Part shown: positions 15,311 to 24,811 of the stretch, piece after piece
How the letters are laid out: the number at the start of each line of letters is the position of its first letter
Position numbering within the stretch: position 1 is the stretch's first letter
NCBI GenBank assembly: GCA_019429445.1
Contig: JAHYIW010000028.1
Coordinates: 1-36,132 of the forward strand
Reading direction: 5' to 3'
Source: Desulfuromonadaceae bacterium
Lineage (GTDB): Bacteria > Desulfobacterota > Desulfuromonadia > Desulfuromonadales > JAHYIW01
DNA: 36,132 bases
Made by a program: the position numbers and the translations under genes
The notes under the pieces: generated by a model
Told to the model about the DNA's origin: nothing
The model's input: the letters and a program-made list of their open reading frames with translations, nothing else
Databases searched by the model: none

Positions 15311-16253
15311 CAAGACGTGCAAAAACCTTGGTCTGGACTGCATTGAGGGACCCGGTGACGGTGGCGCCGGCAGCATTGTAGTGGCCACCACCACCAAGTT
15401 CACGGGCCAGTGCGCCAACATCTATCCGCCCTTTGGAGCGAAACCCGGCCTTGAATTGATCGTTATCCAGTTGCCGAAAATAAATGGCCACTTCGACCCC
15501 TTCAATGGCGCGGGGATAGTTGACGAAGCCGTCGGTGTGTTCAGGGCCGGAGCCCGTCGACTGCATCATTTCAAGTGTCGTTGCGACTGAAGCATAACGG
15601 CCGCAGGGCGATACGCACAGCGTCGCTAACGCTTGTGCCAGCAACTGGAGGCGTTCTTTCGGCTGGGTTTCGTAAAGGGCACTGGCAACTTCCCAGGTAT
15701 CAATCCCCTTGGCAACAAGTTCACCGGCGATGGAAAAAGCTTCGGCATTGGCATTGGAATAGCGAAACGAGCCGGTATCAGAGAGGATCGCCACGTAAAG
15801 ACAGGTGGCGACGTCAAGCGAAACCGGCATTTTCCCGGCAACAATAAGCCGGTAGATGATAACTGCGGTTGCCGCCGCGGCAGTATCCAGACAATAAACA
15901 TCACCAAAATCTTCAGAATAGGGATGGTGATCGATGTTGACCAGTACCGTGCAGCAGTCACGCAGATGACTTCCGGCGCGGCGTAATTCCCCGGCATCAA
16001 GGATGAATCCGACATCGAACGGTTCCGTTTTGCCAATCTCGTCACACAGCTGCGAACTCCCTGGCAAGAAAGAAAATGCTTTGGGGAGACCGTCACGATT
16101 ATAAGCGACAACATCTTTTCCTGCGTCGCGCAACAGGTTCGTCAGCGCCACTGTTGACCCGATTGCATCACCGTCCGGACCTTCGTGAGAAGCAACCAGG
16201 AACCGATGGTTGTTTTCAATCAGCTGTAGGATCGTTTGCATCGTTTGCATCAT
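15297..16253 (-). CDS. nrnA: DHH/DHHA1 bifunctional oligoribonuclease / PAP phosphatase
   Basis: The product is 318 residues, typical of NrnA. It degrades short RNA oligomers and dephosphorylates 3'-phosphoadenosine 5'-phosphate. DHH motifs are 'FLVASHEGPDGDAIGS', 'GFILDAGELRRAG' and 'LVNIDHHPYSEDFG'. 'VAILSDTGSFRYSNANAE' and the DHHA1 'LARELGGGGHYNAAGA' follow. ATGs at 16253, 16250 and 16241 all fit; none has a strong Shine-Dalgarno, and I use the first. All overlap the C-terminal codons of rbfA, so translation is probably coupled. The rbfA-nrnA-truB order is common in bacteria that lack Orn. Confidence 0.93.
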   Translation of the reverse strand: MMQTMQTILQLIENNHRFLVASHEGPDGDAIGSTVALTNLLRDAGKDVVAYNRDGLPKAFSFLPGSSQLCDEIGKTEPFDVGFILDAGELRRAGSHLRDCCTVLVNIDHHPYSEDFGDVYCLDTAAAATAVIIYRLIVAGKMPVSLDVATCLYVAILSDTGSFRYSNANAEAFSIAGELVAKGIDTWEVASALYETQPKERLQLLAQALATLCVSPCGRYASVATTLEMMQSTGSGPEHTDGFVNYPRAIEGVEVAIYFRQLDNDQFKAGFRSKGRIDVGALARELGGGGHYNAAGATVTGSLNAVQTKVFARLDELL

Positions 16254-16605
16254 TTTCGTCGTTGTCACGGTGAATTTCCTTGAGGATATTTTCGATACGG
16301 TTGCCGTATTCGAGGGATTGGTCATATTCAAAGTGCAGCTCAGGAGCAAACTTCATCCGGAGCTCCCGTCCAAGGTGGCGACGAAGAAAAGGAACCGAAT
16401 GTTTCAAGCCTTCAAGAGACGCAATTTTACTTTCCTCGGCACCGATCACGGTGACAAAGATCTTGGCATGACGCAGATCGTCGGTAATATCAACACCAGT
16501 AATCGTCACAAACCCGATACGCGGATCTTTCAGCCCTTTCAAAATCAGTGCGGAAATTTCCCGTTGAATCATATCGGCAATTTTTTGTGCACGGGGGGCC
16601 CCCAT
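16216..16605 (-). CDS. rbfA: 30S ribosome-binding factor RbfA
   Basis: The product is 129 residues, a KH-like factor for late 30S maturation and processing of the 16S rRNA 5' end. Signatures are 'AQKIADMIQREISALILKGL', 'DPRIGFVTITGVDITDDLRH', 'AKIFVTVIG' and 'LHFEYDQSLEYGNRIENIL'. The ATG at 16605 has AAAGGATG upstream and lies 4 bp after the ylxP stop. The C-terminal tail (DNDENDANDANDPTAD) is acidic and is encoded by the segment that also starts nrnA. A 9-bp direct duplication (GATGCAAAC twice) lies in this overlap. Confidence 0.95.
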   Translation of the reverse strand: MGAPRAQKIADMIQREISALILKGLKDPRIGFVTITGVDITDDLRHAKIFVTVIGAEESKIASLEGLKHSVPFLRRHLGRELRMKFAPELHFEYDQSLEYGNRIENILKEIHRDNDENDANDANDPTAD

Positions 16606-16609
16606 AATG

Positions 16610-16903
16610 TCATCCTTTGTAGTGAATAAACTCGCTCTTTGTGGCGCAGATATCAAGTTCGCCCGAGCGCAGGATTTCAACTTCAATCTTTTGAAACAGC
16701 GCGGTAATTGCGGGCTCATCATGTTCGACCACAGCAAAGCCAAGCATGGTGCGTTGCCAGAGATCATGAAACTCAACTTCGGCGCAAGAGACAGGAAAAC
16801 GCTCACGACAACGGCCGAGCAACCGTTTGACAACTGAGCGTTTTCCCTTGAGGTTTTCGGGCCCATGCAGATGCAGCTCCAGGCGCAAAACCCCGACAAC
16901 CAT
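16610..16903 (-). CDS. ylxP: DUF503 family protein YlxP
   Basis: The product is 97 residues. It matches DUF503/YlxP: 'VVGVLRLELHLHGPENLKGK', 'RSVVKRLLGRCRERFPVSCA', 'EVEFHDLWQRTMLGFAVV' and a C-terminal 'KIEVEILRSGELDICAT'. The function is unknown, but the gene is almost always between infB and rbfA, as here. It starts 2 bp after the infB stop and ends 4 bp before rbfA. Confidence 0.9.
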   Translation of the reverse strand: MVVGVLRLELHLHGPENLKGKRSVVKRLLGRCRERFPVSCAEVEFHDLWQRTMLGFAVVEHDEPAITALFQKIEVEILRSGELDICATKSEFIHYKG

Positions 16904-16905
16904 CT

Positions 16906-19749
16906 TTACAGTTTTGCCTTGACTTCTTCTATTTCAAAAAATTCAACGATATCACCAACCTTAATGTCATTGTAATTTTCGAGGCCAATACCGCACTCGT
17001 AATTGGTGGCAACTTCGCGGGCATCATCCTTGAATCGTTTCAGAGATGACAGTTTCCCGGTCCAGATAACAACATTGTCACGTAACAACCGTGCATGGGC
17101 ATTGCGGATGACTTTGCCGTCAATCACATAAGAACCGGCAATCGTCCCCACTTTCGAAACACTGAATGTGTCACGCACTGTAGCGCGGCCCAGATAGCGT
17201 TCTTCAAGTTTCGGAGCCAGCAGCCCTTCCATGGCATCACGCACGTCGGCAACGGCATCATAAATGATGTTGTAGAGACGAATATCGACCCCTTCTGTTT
17301 CGGCCAGAGAGTTCGCCTTCACTTCAGGGCGAACGTTGAAACCAAGCACAATGGCATCTGATGCCGCGGCCAGAGTCACGTCACTTTCGGTAATCCCGCC
17401 GACTGCGGTATGAATCACCACCAGGCGACAGGCGTCAGTTGACAGCTTCGCCAGAGATTCGCTGACGGCTTCAAGTGACCCCTGAACATCAGCCTTGATA
17501 ACAACCTTGAGTTCCTTGACATCGCCCAGTTGAATTCGCGCGTAAAGCTGATCGAGCGATATCTTGCTGTGCTTGGCCAGTTCCAGTTCGCGAATTTTTT
17601 GTTGACGGTGCTGCGCAACATCGCGTGCCGTCTTCTCGTCATCAAGCGCATTGAGGGTGTCTCCGGCATCAGGGACACCGGTCAGGCCGGTGACTTCAAC
17701 CGGACAAGACGGTCCAGCTTCCTGAAGCGGATTGCCGCGATCATCCAGCATCGTACGCACACGACCAAAATAGGCTCCGCCGACGATCGGATCGCCGACC
17801 TTCAACGTTCCTTCCTGAACCAGAATGGTCGAAACCGGCCCGCGACCCCGGTCAAGACGGGCCTCGACAATTGTGCCACTGGCGCGTTTTTTGGGGTTCG
17901 CCTTTAATTCAAGAACTTCAGCCTGGAGCAGGATCATCTCCAGCAATCCTTCCAGATTGGTTCTCATTTTAGCGGAAACTTCGGCAAATATTGTCTCGCC
18001 CCCCCACTCCTCCGGGACCAAGCCAAATTCATTCATCTCCTGCTTCACCCGATCCGGGTTCGCATTCGGTTTGTCGATTTTATTCACCGCGACAATAATC
18101 GGCACTCCAGCTGCCTTGGCGTGGTTGATGGCTTCTCTGGTCTGGGGCATTACCCCGTCATCCGCAGCAACAACAACGATAACAATATCTGTCACCTGCG
18201 CACCGCGGGCACGCATGGCGGTAAACGCCTCGTGACCTGGCGTGTCAAGGAATGTAATTTTACGCCCGTCAAGCTCAACCGAATAGGCACCGATATGCTG
18301 GGTGATTCCACCGGCCTCGCCATCGGTCACATTGGTGAGGCGGATAGCATCAAGCAGACTGGTTTTGCCGTGGTCAACATGCCCCATGATCGTCACTACC
18401 GCAGGGCGCTCTTCCATGTCCTCGATCTTTTCTTCCTCGACCCCCTTGATGCTCGAATGCTCGATAATACTTACTTCATCAAAGGCCACATTCTCAACTT
18501 CATAATTAAATTCAGACGCCAGCAAGGCGGCAGTTTCGTAATCGAGAGGGTGGTTAATCGTCACCATCGAACCTTGACGTATCAATTCACGGATCAACTC
18601 GTTGGCCTTAACCCCCATCCGCTTGGCCAGTTCGCCAACGGTAATCGATTCGGAAATCTTGATAACCCGCTTGATCGCCTTGGAAACAGTAATCTCGGTT
18701 TTCTTGGTCTGTTTGGGTGATCGGCGCGCTTTACGGTGACGATCACCGCGATCCGGCTCATATACCTCACGACGTGTCTTGCGGGGGCCACCCTCAAAAT
18801 CAACACCGGGAGCACCCTTTGCTTTACTCTTCCTCTTTTTCGAACGTTTACTGTCCTTCCCCTCAAGCTCATCGGTCGGAACCGGCATATTAGAGGGAGG
18901 GCCGGCAGGTCTGCCACCAGGGCCGGCAGGTCTGCCACCAGGGCCGGCAGGTCTGCCACCAGGACCGGCAGGTCTGCCACCAGGGCCGGCAGGTCTGCCA
19001 CCAGGGCCGGCAGGTCTGCCACCGGGACCGGCGGGTCTGCCACCAGGACCGGCGGGTCTGCCACCAGGGCCGGCAGGTCTGCCTCCAGGACCGGCAGGTC
19101 TGCCTCCAGCGGAACGTTCATGACGTTGCGGAGGCGGTGTCGGTTGCGGCAATTCGACCCGTCCAAGGATTTTTGCATGAGAGGAAGAGGGTCGCTCTTT
19201 GGCCTTTGCAGCGGGAGTTTTGGTTGCGCCCGGATCCGTTTTCTGCGTTTTCGGTACCGTTTCCGAAACTTCAACAGCAGTCTGAACATCCGCTGGCGGT
19301 GTCTTGATTTCAACCACAGGTTCAGAAACAGGGGCGTCTCCGACCGATTTCTTGACGGGCTTTTTCTCGGTAGCAGCGTCCTTAGCCGGAATCGTCGTCA
19401 GCGTTTCATCAATTGACGTTCTTTCTGCCGCGGACTCATCAGCGGTCACTGGTGTTGCTGCTTCTTTCGGTGCGGCAGCTACCGGTGTCTCAACAATTGC
19501 TTCATCCGGCGGCGGAACTTCGCGCCGACGTCGACGAATGATCCCTGAATTGATACGCTGTTCTTCTACTTTTTCGACCTTTTCCACGCTGTGTGCCAAG
19601 ATCTCTTCCTTGACGCGCTTCACGTCATCAACCTCCAAAGAACTCGCCGAGGTTTTGGCGGGGATATCCAGTGTTGCCAGTTTTTCCAGCAACTCCTTGT
19701 TTTCAATCCCCAGTTCTTGCGCCAGCTGTTGTACTTTGATCTTGCCCAT
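16906..19749 (-). CDS. infB: Translation initiation factor IF-2
   Basis: The product is 947 residues. IF-2 is the GTPase that brings fMet-tRNA to the 30S subunit and promotes 50S joining. The start is '[20 protein letters not shown]' (IF2_N). A long disordered N-terminal region follows, including ten identical GGRPAGP units (about residues 215-284). A second IF2_N-like segment is '[18 protein letters not shown]'. G-domain motifs are '[11 protein letters not shown]' (about residues 453-463), 'DTPGHEAF' and 'NKID'. Domains II-IV follow, ending '[11 protein letters not shown]'. The ATG shares one base with the ylxRQ stop (TAATG). Confidence 0.97.
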   Translation of the reverse strand: MGKIKVQQLAQELGIENKELLEKLATLDIPAKTSASSLEVDDVKRVKEEILAHSVEKVEKVEEQRINSGIIRRRRREVPPPDEAIVETPVAAAPKEAATPVTADESAAERTSIDETLTTIPAKDAATEKKPVKKSVGDAPVSEPVVEIKTPPADVQTAVEVSETVPKTQKTDPGATKTPAAKAKERPSSSHAKILGRVELPQPTPPPQRHERSAGGRPAGPGGRPAGPGGRPAGPGGRPAGPGGRPAGPGGRPAGPGGRPAGPGGRPAGPGGRPAGPGGRPAGPPSNMPVPTDELEGKDSKRSKKRKSKAKGAPGVDFEGGPRKTRREVYEPDRGDRHRKARRSPKQTKKTEITVSKAIKRVIKISESITVGELAKRMGVKANELIRELIRQGSMVTINHPLDYETAALLASEFNYEVENVAFDEVSIIEHSSIKGVEEEKIEDMEERPAVVTIMGHVDHGKTSLLDAIRLTNVTDGEAGGITQHIGAYSVELDGRKITFLDTPGHEAFTAMRARGAQVTDIVIVVVAADDGVMPQTREAINHAKAAGVPIIVAVNKIDKPNANPDRVKQEMNEFGLVPEEWGGETIFAEVSAKMRTNLEGLLEMILLQAEVLELKANPKKRASGTIVEARLDRGRGPVSTILVQEGTLKVGDPIVGGAYFGRVRTMLDDRGNPLQEAGPSCPVEVTGLTGVPDAGDTLNALDDEKTARDVAQHRQQKIRELELAKHSKISLDQLYARIQLGDVKELKVVIKADVQGSLEAVSESLAKLSTDACRLVVIHTAVGGITESDVTLAAASDAIVLGFNVRPEVKANSLAETEGVDIRLYNIIYDAVADVRDAMEGLLAPKLEERYLGRATVRDTFSVSKVGTIAGSYVIDGKVIRNAHARLLRDNVVIWTGKLSSLKRFKDDAREVATNYECGIGLENYNDIKVGDIVEFFEIEEVKAKL
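18898..19107 (-). repeat. Ten tandem 21-bp repeats in infB (GGRPAGP heptapeptide)
   Basis: Ten consecutive 21-bp units encode exactly GGRPAGP each. Units differ only at synonymous positions (for example GGC/GGT and CCA/CCG/CCT changes). They lie in the flexible N-terminal region of IF-2. The same stretch is open in other frames, giving spurious antisense frames. Confidence 0.95.
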
Positions 19750-20390
19750 TAATGTACCTCAAACTCCCGAAATCGCGTAACTTCACTCAATATACTTGCC
19801 GTTAAATCATCAGACTTCAGACCGACGGCACTGGTTTGTGACTTTCCACAAAGCGCTCCAAGCGCCACTTTTTCCATTAATCGAAGCACCGCGATTTTGT
19901 CTGCGCGTGCTACGAGTTTTTTTTCTGTGGCGGCTGATGCGTCAACGGTAATGATCAGCAAGCCAAGCCGTTTTCCGTGGCGCAAGGCATCGTCCACCTG
20001 ATTTGCGCCGATCAATAATCGCCCCGCTTTACGCGCCATACCGAGCAGATTAATCAGTCGCTGCTCGATGATACGCCCGATCGTCGCCTGCAACTCGACC
20101 GAATCGACCGTCAGTATAGCATCGCGAAAGGCCCGCTGGAATCCTTTACGACTCGCTGCCTGCGCAACACATTTGGCCGTGCAGCAGGTATATGCCCCTC
20201 GCCCCGGAAGCTTCTGGCGATAATCAACCACCAGTTCCCGCGTCGGCGACAGCACATAACGGAGCATCGTTTGCTTGTCGGCTGAAGTGCGACAGGCAAG
20301 GCACATGCGTTGTGGCGGATGCTGACGTTCTGACAACCGGTTATTCCCCGCTGGCACTTCCGTCGCTTGCTGCAACCGGCTCATCAGCAT
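19749..20390 (-). CDS. YlxR (DUF448) - YlxQ (L7Ae-like) fusion RNA-binding protein
   Basis: The product is up to 213 residues. Residues about 24-95 are a DUF448/YlxR module: '[18 protein letters not shown]', 'MLRYVLSP', '[19 protein letters not shown]'. Residues about 105-200 are an L7Ae/YlxQ-like module ('[20 protein letters not shown]', '[18 protein letters not shown]'). In Bacillus these are two genes, ylxR and ylxQ; here they form one frame. Both domains bind structured RNA. The start is uncertain: ATGs at 20390 and 20384 overlap the end of nusA by ~50 bp and lack a Shine-Dalgarno. A GTG at 20357 or TTG at 20336 are alternatives. Confidence 0.88.
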   Translation of the reverse strand: MLMSRLQQATEVPAGNNRLSERQHPPQRMCLACRTSADKQTMLRYVLSPTRELVVDYRQKLPGRGAYTCCTAKCVAQAASRKGFQRAFRDAILTVDSVELQATIGRIIEQRLINLLGMARKAGRLLIGANQVDDALRHGKRLGLLIITVDASAATEKKLVARADKIAVLRLMEKVALGALCGKSQTSAVGLKSDDLTASILSEVTRFREFEVH

Positions 20391-21885
20391 TTAGCGCAAC
20401 ACCGGCCTGATCAACACTTTCAGCCAGAACATCGAGTTTCCACAATGCGCGAAGAAGTTCGGTGCGGTTCATGTTGCTGCGCCCTGAAACCTTGTGGACT
20501 TTTGCCAGCTCATAGAGTTCATCGCGACCGTAGCCGGAGTACAACGATGGGTTGAACAACACCAGTGACGCATCATCGGCAGTGACTTCCTGCGCGTCAT
20601 TGTTATTGTCATTGCCATTGTCATTGTCAACCTCGGCAGTGGCGGTCTCGCCCGTAACCGCTTCTTCGACCGGGATAACGCCCATTTCCAGCAGTGCTTC
20701 GAGCATTTCTTCGCGATTCATACCACTGCGCCCCGGCAGCTTGTGCTCTTTCGCCAGTGCATACAACGCGTCGCGCGTATAACTGGCGTAGGGAACAGTG
20801 TCCTGGGTCTCAACGGCGGCTTCTTCTCCAGCCTCTACTTCTGCTTCTGCTTCCGCTGCTCGCGTTTCACTCTTGATATCAATCTTCCAGCCGGTCAGGC
20901 GCGCAGCCAGGCGCACATTCTGCCCCCGTTTGCCGATTGCCAACGACAACTGATCGTCCGGCACGATAACTTCCATCGTTTTTTCATCATTATCGACATA
21001 AACTCGCGCCACCTCGGCCGGAGCCAATGCTGAACAGGCAAAGCGTGCCGCATCGTGCGACCAGGGAATAATGTCGATCTTTTCGCCACGCAGTTCGCTA
21101 ACAACATTTTGCACGCGCGACCCGCGCATCCCCACGCATGCGCCGACCGGATCAACGTCAGGGTCGTGAGAAACCACCGCGATCTTGGCCCGGCTGCCCG
21201 GCTCGCGAGAAACCGAGATAATTTCAACGATCCCCTCGGAAATTTCCGGCACCTCAAATTTGAACATTTCCGTGACCATCCCCGGATGTGTCCGCGATAG
21301 CACCAGTTGCGGACCCTTGGGAGATATTTTCACATCGGAAAGATAGGCCCGGATGCGATCGCCCTGACGGTAATTTTCACGCGGAACCTGCTCTCGATTC
21401 GGTAAAATCGCTTCGGCACGACCCAGATCGATGATCAGGTCGCCATGCTCATAGCGTCGCACAATGCCGTTAAACAGCTCTCCAACGCGATCCTTGAATT
21501 CATTAAAAACCCCCTCACGCTCAGCTTCGCGAACTTTCTGAATGATCACCTGCTTGGCGGTCTGCGCAGCGATGCGACTGAAATGTGTTGCATCGAGTTT
21601 CATCCCGAGGGAATCGCCAACCTCGACATCGGGGTCAATCTCACGTGCTTCCTCAAGGTCGATCTCCTTGTAGGAGTCGAGCACTTCAGCAACGACGGTA
21701 ACAAACTCAAAGAGTTCTACTTCCCCCATATCGTCATTAAAGTGCGCTTCGAGATCGCGCGTATTACGATATTTTTTATTTGCCGCAGTAAGAACAGCCG
21801 ACTCTAAAGCTTCGACCAGTACCGAACGATCGATACCCTTATCTTTGACAACCTGATCAATAATGTGGTTAAGGTTGACCACCAT
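20341..21885 (-). CDS. nusA: Transcription termination/antitermination factor NusA
   Basis: The product is 514 residues from the ATG at 21885, preceded by AGGGGG. NusA binds RNA polymerase and modulates pausing, intrinsic termination and antitermination. The N-terminal domain is '[20 protein letters not shown]'. An S1 domain spans roughly residues 135-200 ('[19 protein letters not shown]'). Two KH domains follow, with '[18 protein letters not shown]' and '[19 protein letters not shown]'. The C-terminus adds two Rho-N-like modules: '[20 protein letters not shown]' (about residues 358-405) and '[19 protein letters not shown]' (about 438-485). They are separated by an acidic linker with Asp/Asn repeats. 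The start overlaps rimP by 17 bp. Confidence 0.96.
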   Translation of the reverse strand: MVVNLNHIIDQVVKDKGIDRSVLVEALESAVLTAANKKYRNTRDLEAHFNDDMGEVELFEFVTVVAEVLDSYKEIDLEEAREIDPDVEVGDSLGMKLDATHFSRIAAQTAKQVIIQKVREAEREGVFNEFKDRVGELFNGIVRRYEHGDLIIDLGRAEAILPNREQVPRENYRQGDRIRAYLSDVKISPKGPQLVLSRTHPGMVTEMFKFEVPEISEGIVEIISVSREPGSRAKIAVVSHDPDVDPVGACVGMRGSRVQNVVSELRGEKIDIIPWSHDAARFACSALAPAEVARVYVDNDEKTMEVIVPDDQLSLAIGKRGQNVRLAARLTGWKIDIKSETRAAEAEAEVEAGEEAAVETQDTVPYASYTRDALYALAKEHKLPGRSGMNREEMLEALLEMGVIPVEEAVTGETATAEVDNDNGNDNNNDAQEVTADDASLVLFNPSLYSGYGRDELYELAKVHKVSGRSNMNRTELLRALWKLDVLAESVDQAGVALNADEPVAASDGSASGE

Positions 21886-22420
21886 TCTCTGAATCCCCCT
21901 GTAACGTTCTTGACGGTGTGCGCTGACGCGACATTCCGGTTGAAAAATCCTCTTCGAGACGGGCAGACTCGATCTCACTCAACGACAGTGTAACGATCCC
22001 GCCCTGCTTATCCTGCTGCTCAACACTGACGACACCGTCTTCAAGGCCAAGCAGTTTGCCGCTAAAAGTTTTGCGGTTATAGCCACGACCGTCCGGATCG
22101 ATCCCCTGCTGAGTCAGTATTTTGACCAGTTGACCGGTAAAGCGGACGTAATCGGCAGCTTTTTTCAGTGGACGATCCAGGCCAGGAGAAGAAACCTCCA
22201 GACGATAAGCCGGGGCGATCGGATCTTCGACCTCAAACAGTGCACTGATTTCGTAACTTGTTTCAGCGCAGTCGTCAAGATTGACTCCGCCGTCTTTATC
22301 GATAAAAATCCGCAAGGCCCAACTGTGCCCTTCGCGGGCAAACTCCAGATCGACCAGTTCCAGTTCCTTTTCTGCCAGTATCGGGAAAATCAATTGTTCT
22401 ATTTTTTGCAGATCAACCAT
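21869..22420 (-). CDS. rimP: Ribosome maturation factor RimP
   Basis: The product is 183 residues. RimP helps assemble the 30S subunit. Signatures are '[20 protein letters not shown]', '[19 protein letters not shown]', '[20 protein letters not shown]' and '[10 protein letters not shown]'. A C-terminal SH3-like domain follows. The ATG at 22420 has AAGAG upstream. A longer frame to 22483 would run through the upstream terminator hairpin and is rejected. It is the first gene of the nusA-infB operon. Confidence 0.94.
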   Translation of the reverse strand: MVDLQKIEQLIFPILAEKELELVDLEFAREGHSWALRIFIDKDGGVNLDDCAETSYEISALFEVEDPIAPAYRLEVSSPGLDRPLKKAADYVRFTGQLVKILTQQGIDPDGRGYNRKTFSGKLLGLEDGVVSVEQQDKQGGIVTLSLSEIESARLEEDFSTGMSRQRTPSRTLQGDSENGGQP

Positions 22421-22438
22421 CAAACTCTTACGTCCCAA

Positions 22439-22470
22439 ACAAAAAAAAGTGAGCTGAAAAGCCCACTTTG
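22439..22470 (-). terminator. Intrinsic terminator (putative attenuator) in the rimP-nusA leader
   Basis: On the minus strand the stem AAAGTGGGCT / AGCTCACTTT (22469-22460 with 22455-22446, one G-U pair) has a four-base loop and is followed by eight T (22448-22441). It lies about 20 bp before the rimP ATG and about 25 bp downstream of a strong promoter. It would therefore terminate the operon's own leader unless read through. Confidence 0.85.
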
Positions 22471-22494
22471 TACGGTAGCACAAAGATTAGCGGA

Positions 22495-22523
22495 TTTATA
22501 ACACAGCCGCCCCGATGATGCAA
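22495..22523 (-). promoter_or_regulatory. Strong sigma-70-like promoter for rimP-nusA-infB
   Basis: On the minus strand TTGCAT (22523-22518) and TATAAA (22500-22495) are separated by exactly 17 bp. Transcription would start near 22488, giving a leader of about 65 nt that contains the terminator at 22439-22470. Confidence 0.7.
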
Positions 22524-22580
22524 GGAAAAATACGTGCGGCAAGACGATCAACCCATGAAAGTACGAACGACTTTGACAAG

Positions 22581-23282
22581 CTACGGTCCGCGCTCGGCCA
22601 ACCAGATAGCATGCAGATCACCCTGATTATCTTGCTCCGGCACGCGACACTGCTGCACGATAAAACCAACCTTACGCAATCGTTCGCGAAAATTGCGCGA
22701 TGGCCCCGCCGACCATACCGCCAAAATCCCCGCCGGGCGCAACGCCGTATAGGCCTCTGTCAGTCCGTCGGTGGTGTAAAGCCAGTCGTTCTTTTGACTG
22801 GTAAAGCCGTTGGGACCATTATCGACATCAAGCATAATCGCATCGAACCCCTGACGCTCTCCCCGGATCAGCTTGGCGACATCCCCGACCTTCACCGTTG
22901 TCCGTGCATCTTGCAAGGGATGGCCGGCGTGATCGCCGAGTGGACCACGATTCCAGGTGACAATCGCTGGCACCAGCTCTGCCACCACCACCTCGGCGGT
23001 GGGCCCGAGATGACGTAACGCTGCTGCCAGGGTAAACCCCATCCCCAAACCACCAACCAGCACCCGTGGCCGGGGACGTTTCCTGATCTTGCGGCAGGCC
23101 AGCTCGGCCAGAGCATCTTCTGATTGATGCGCCCAAGTATTCATCAACACCCCGCTCCCGGCTACGCTGATGGAGAATTCCGCTTCGCGCTGATAGAGCT
23201 GCATGTCGGCCCCGTCCCCCGGAATTTTAGCCGTTTCAACAAGCTCCCATCCTTCGAGGGCGTCATCAGTTGAAGCTGTCAT
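22581..23282 (-). CDS. Spermidine-synthase-like SAM-binding protein
   Basis: The product is 233 residues with a Rossmann methyltransferase core. Motif I is 'RVLVGGLGMGFTLAAALRHL', followed by 'AEVVVAELVPAIVTWN' and 'GFDAIMLDVDNGPNGFTSQK'. A beta-rich N-terminal strand segment ('MQLYQREAEFSISVAGSGVL') resembles spermidine synthase. The true polyamine synthases have further active-site residues that I cannot confirm here, so the substrate is unassigned. Its ATG shares one base with the stop of the MBL-fold gene (TGATG). It ends about 60 bp before the rimP promoter. Confidence 0.82.
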   Translation of the reverse strand: MTASTDDALEGWELVETAKIPGDGADMQLYQREAEFSISVAGSGVLMNTWAHQSEDALAELACRKIRKRPRPRVLVGGLGMGFTLAAALRHLGPTAEVVVAELVPAIVTWNRGPLGDHAGHPLQDARTTVKVGDVAKLIRGERQGFDAIMLDVDNGPNGFTSQKNDWLYTTDGLTEAYTALRPAGILAVWSAGPSRNFRERLRKVGFIVQQCRVPEQDNQGDLHAIWLAERGP

Positions 23283-24124
23283 CAGATCACAATTTCCTGA
23301 TCTTGAGCTACCGCGTAGCAGATCATTTTACTGCCGGTGCGAGCGATAATTTCATGACAGTCGGCCACAATCGCATCAATTTCAGCATCAGTCCGATCCT
23401 GATTGTGATGAAAAATACCAAATTGCTTCACCCCGGCCTCCATCGCCAACTGCAAAGCCTTGCGATATCGGGAGTGCCCCCACCCTCTGGTGCGCGTCTC
23501 ATACTCCTTGTCAGTGTATTCAGCGTCATGAATGAGGAGATCAGCACCTCTGGAAAATTCGAGGTAGTCGACGTATGATTTTCCGTCGGGATGTACAAAT
23601 TCAAGTTCATTATCTGTCAGAAAAACAAAATTCTTGTCATCTTCGGTCAAGCGATAACCGAATCCGCCGTTGGGATGACTGAGCAGAATTGCATCCACAT
23701 CAATCCCGCCGATCTGAATCGGCACCCCACTCAGATCATTGAAGATAATGTCAGCAGAAACACCATCAAGATCGACCGGAAAGTAAGGCGCTTCCATCGT
23801 GCGTTCAATAATTTGCCGAACGGTCTCCTGCGCATGAATCGATCCGTGAATCGAAATGCGGGTTTTCTTGAAGTAGAGCGGTTTAAAAAAAGGGAAGCCG
23901 AGCAAATGATCCCAGTGCGCGTGGGTGAAAATCAGGTCAAATTCGCTGCACCCCTCCGCCATCGCCTTGTTTCCCAAACGGCGGATGCCGGTACCGGCAT
24001 CGATTACAATGATCCGTCCGTCCTGACCAGTGATTTCCAGGCAGGTAGAATCTCCCCCAAACTTGACATGATCCCGTCCCGAAACAGGGATCGATCCGCG
24101 TGAGCCCCAGCAGCGAATTTTCAT
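23282..24124 (-). CDS. Metallo-beta-lactamase-fold hydrolase
   Basis: The product is 280 residues. The N-terminus is 'MKIRCWGSRGSIPVSGRDHV' and then 'IIVIDAGTGIRRLG'. The metal-binding motif is 'THAHWDHLLGFPFF' (HxHxDH). Later ligands appear in 'ILLSHPNGGFGYRL', 'LLIHDAEYTDKEY' and 'FGIFHHNQDRTDAEI'. The layout is that of the RNase Z/phosphodiesterase-like branch, so cleavage of a phosphodiester is the likely chemistry. The natural substrate is unknown. It is translationally coupled to the spermidine-synthase-like gene. Confidence 0.87.
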   Translation of the reverse strand: MKIRCWGSRGSIPVSGRDHVKFGGDSTCLEITGQDGRIIVIDAGTGIRRLGNKAMAEGCSEFDLIFTHAHWDHLLGFPFFKPLYFKKTRISIHGSIHAQETVRQIIERTMEAPYFPVDLDGVSADIIFNDLSGVPIQIGGIDVDAILLSHPNGGFGYRLTEDDKNFVFLTDNELEFVHPDGKSYVDYLEFSRGADLLIHDAEYTDKEYETRTRGWGHSRYRKALQLAMEAGVKQFGIFHHNQDRTDAEIDAIVADCHEIIARTGSKMICYAVAQDQEIVI

Positions 24125-24244
24125 AACACCACTCTCTTTTCAGTCAGACACACATGACAGGGTTAAACCCGATCAAATATTCGCAAATAACAATAATTAT
24201 TTCAAGGTATTATCACAGCGATGGCGGCAGTGAAGCGTTTCAGC

Positions 24245-24739
24245 TTAGCGCTCCAGCGGGTCAACCATCCCGCCCAAAGCAAGAACCAGCCGCCACTCTT
24301 CAAGCGTGACAGGCTGCACCGACAGCCGATTCCCTTTACGCAGCACGCCCATTGCGGCCAGATCGGGATGAGCCCGTAAATCGTTACGGGTCAGTTTTCG
24401 TGTCAGTGGAATGACATATTGCACATCAACCATCACCCAGATCGGATTTTGAACTGTTGCCCTGGGGTCAAAATGCTTTTCGCGAGGGTCAAGCGCAGTA
24501 TGGTCCGGATAGCCGGTGCTGACGATTTTGGCAACTCCGACAATCGCCGGATCTTTGATATTGCTATGATAAAAAAGCACACCGTCGCCCGGCTGCATGA
24601 CATCACGCATGAAATTACGTGCCTGATAGTTACGAACGCCGTCCCAGCAATCGGTGCCGTCAGGGCATTGTCTCAAATCAGCAAACGAAAAACAGTGTGG
24701 CTCCGATTTCATCAACCAGTAGTGACGTGGTCTGTTCAT
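24245..24739 (-). CDS. EVE-domain protein
   Basis: The product is 164 residues, a single EVE domain of the PUA/YTH-like fold. Signatures are 'HYWLMKSEPHCFSFADL', 'CWDGVRNYQARNFMRDVMQP', 'GDGVLFYHSNIKDPAIVGVA', 'DPRATVQNPIWVMVDVQYV' and 'GNRLSVQPVTLEEWRLV'. EVE domains recognise modified nucleobases in DNA or RNA. The Shine-Dalgarno is AAGGTG. The gene is 120 bp upstream of the MBL-fold gene. The intervening AT-rich stretch holds no other gene. Confidence 0.9.
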   Translation of the reverse strand: MNRPRHYWLMKSEPHCFSFADLRQCPDGTDCWDGVRNYQARNFMRDVMQPGDGVLFYHSNIKDPAIVGVAKIVSTGYPDHTALDPREKHFDPRATVQNPIWVMVDVQYVIPLTRKLTRNDLRAHPDLAAMGVLRKGNRLSVQPVTLEEWRLVLALGGMVDPLER

Positions 24740-24811
24740 TTTTCACCTTTTTTACATTTATTGATTTCGGTCAAGGATAACAAACTTTATCGAGACTAGA
24801 TTAACTTAAAA

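Noticed and set aside
18736-19416. 226-aa plus-strand and 239-aa minus-strand frames over the IF-2 repeats
   Set aside because: Low-complexity products of the 21-bp repeat in other frames; the InfB frame is conserved end to end.
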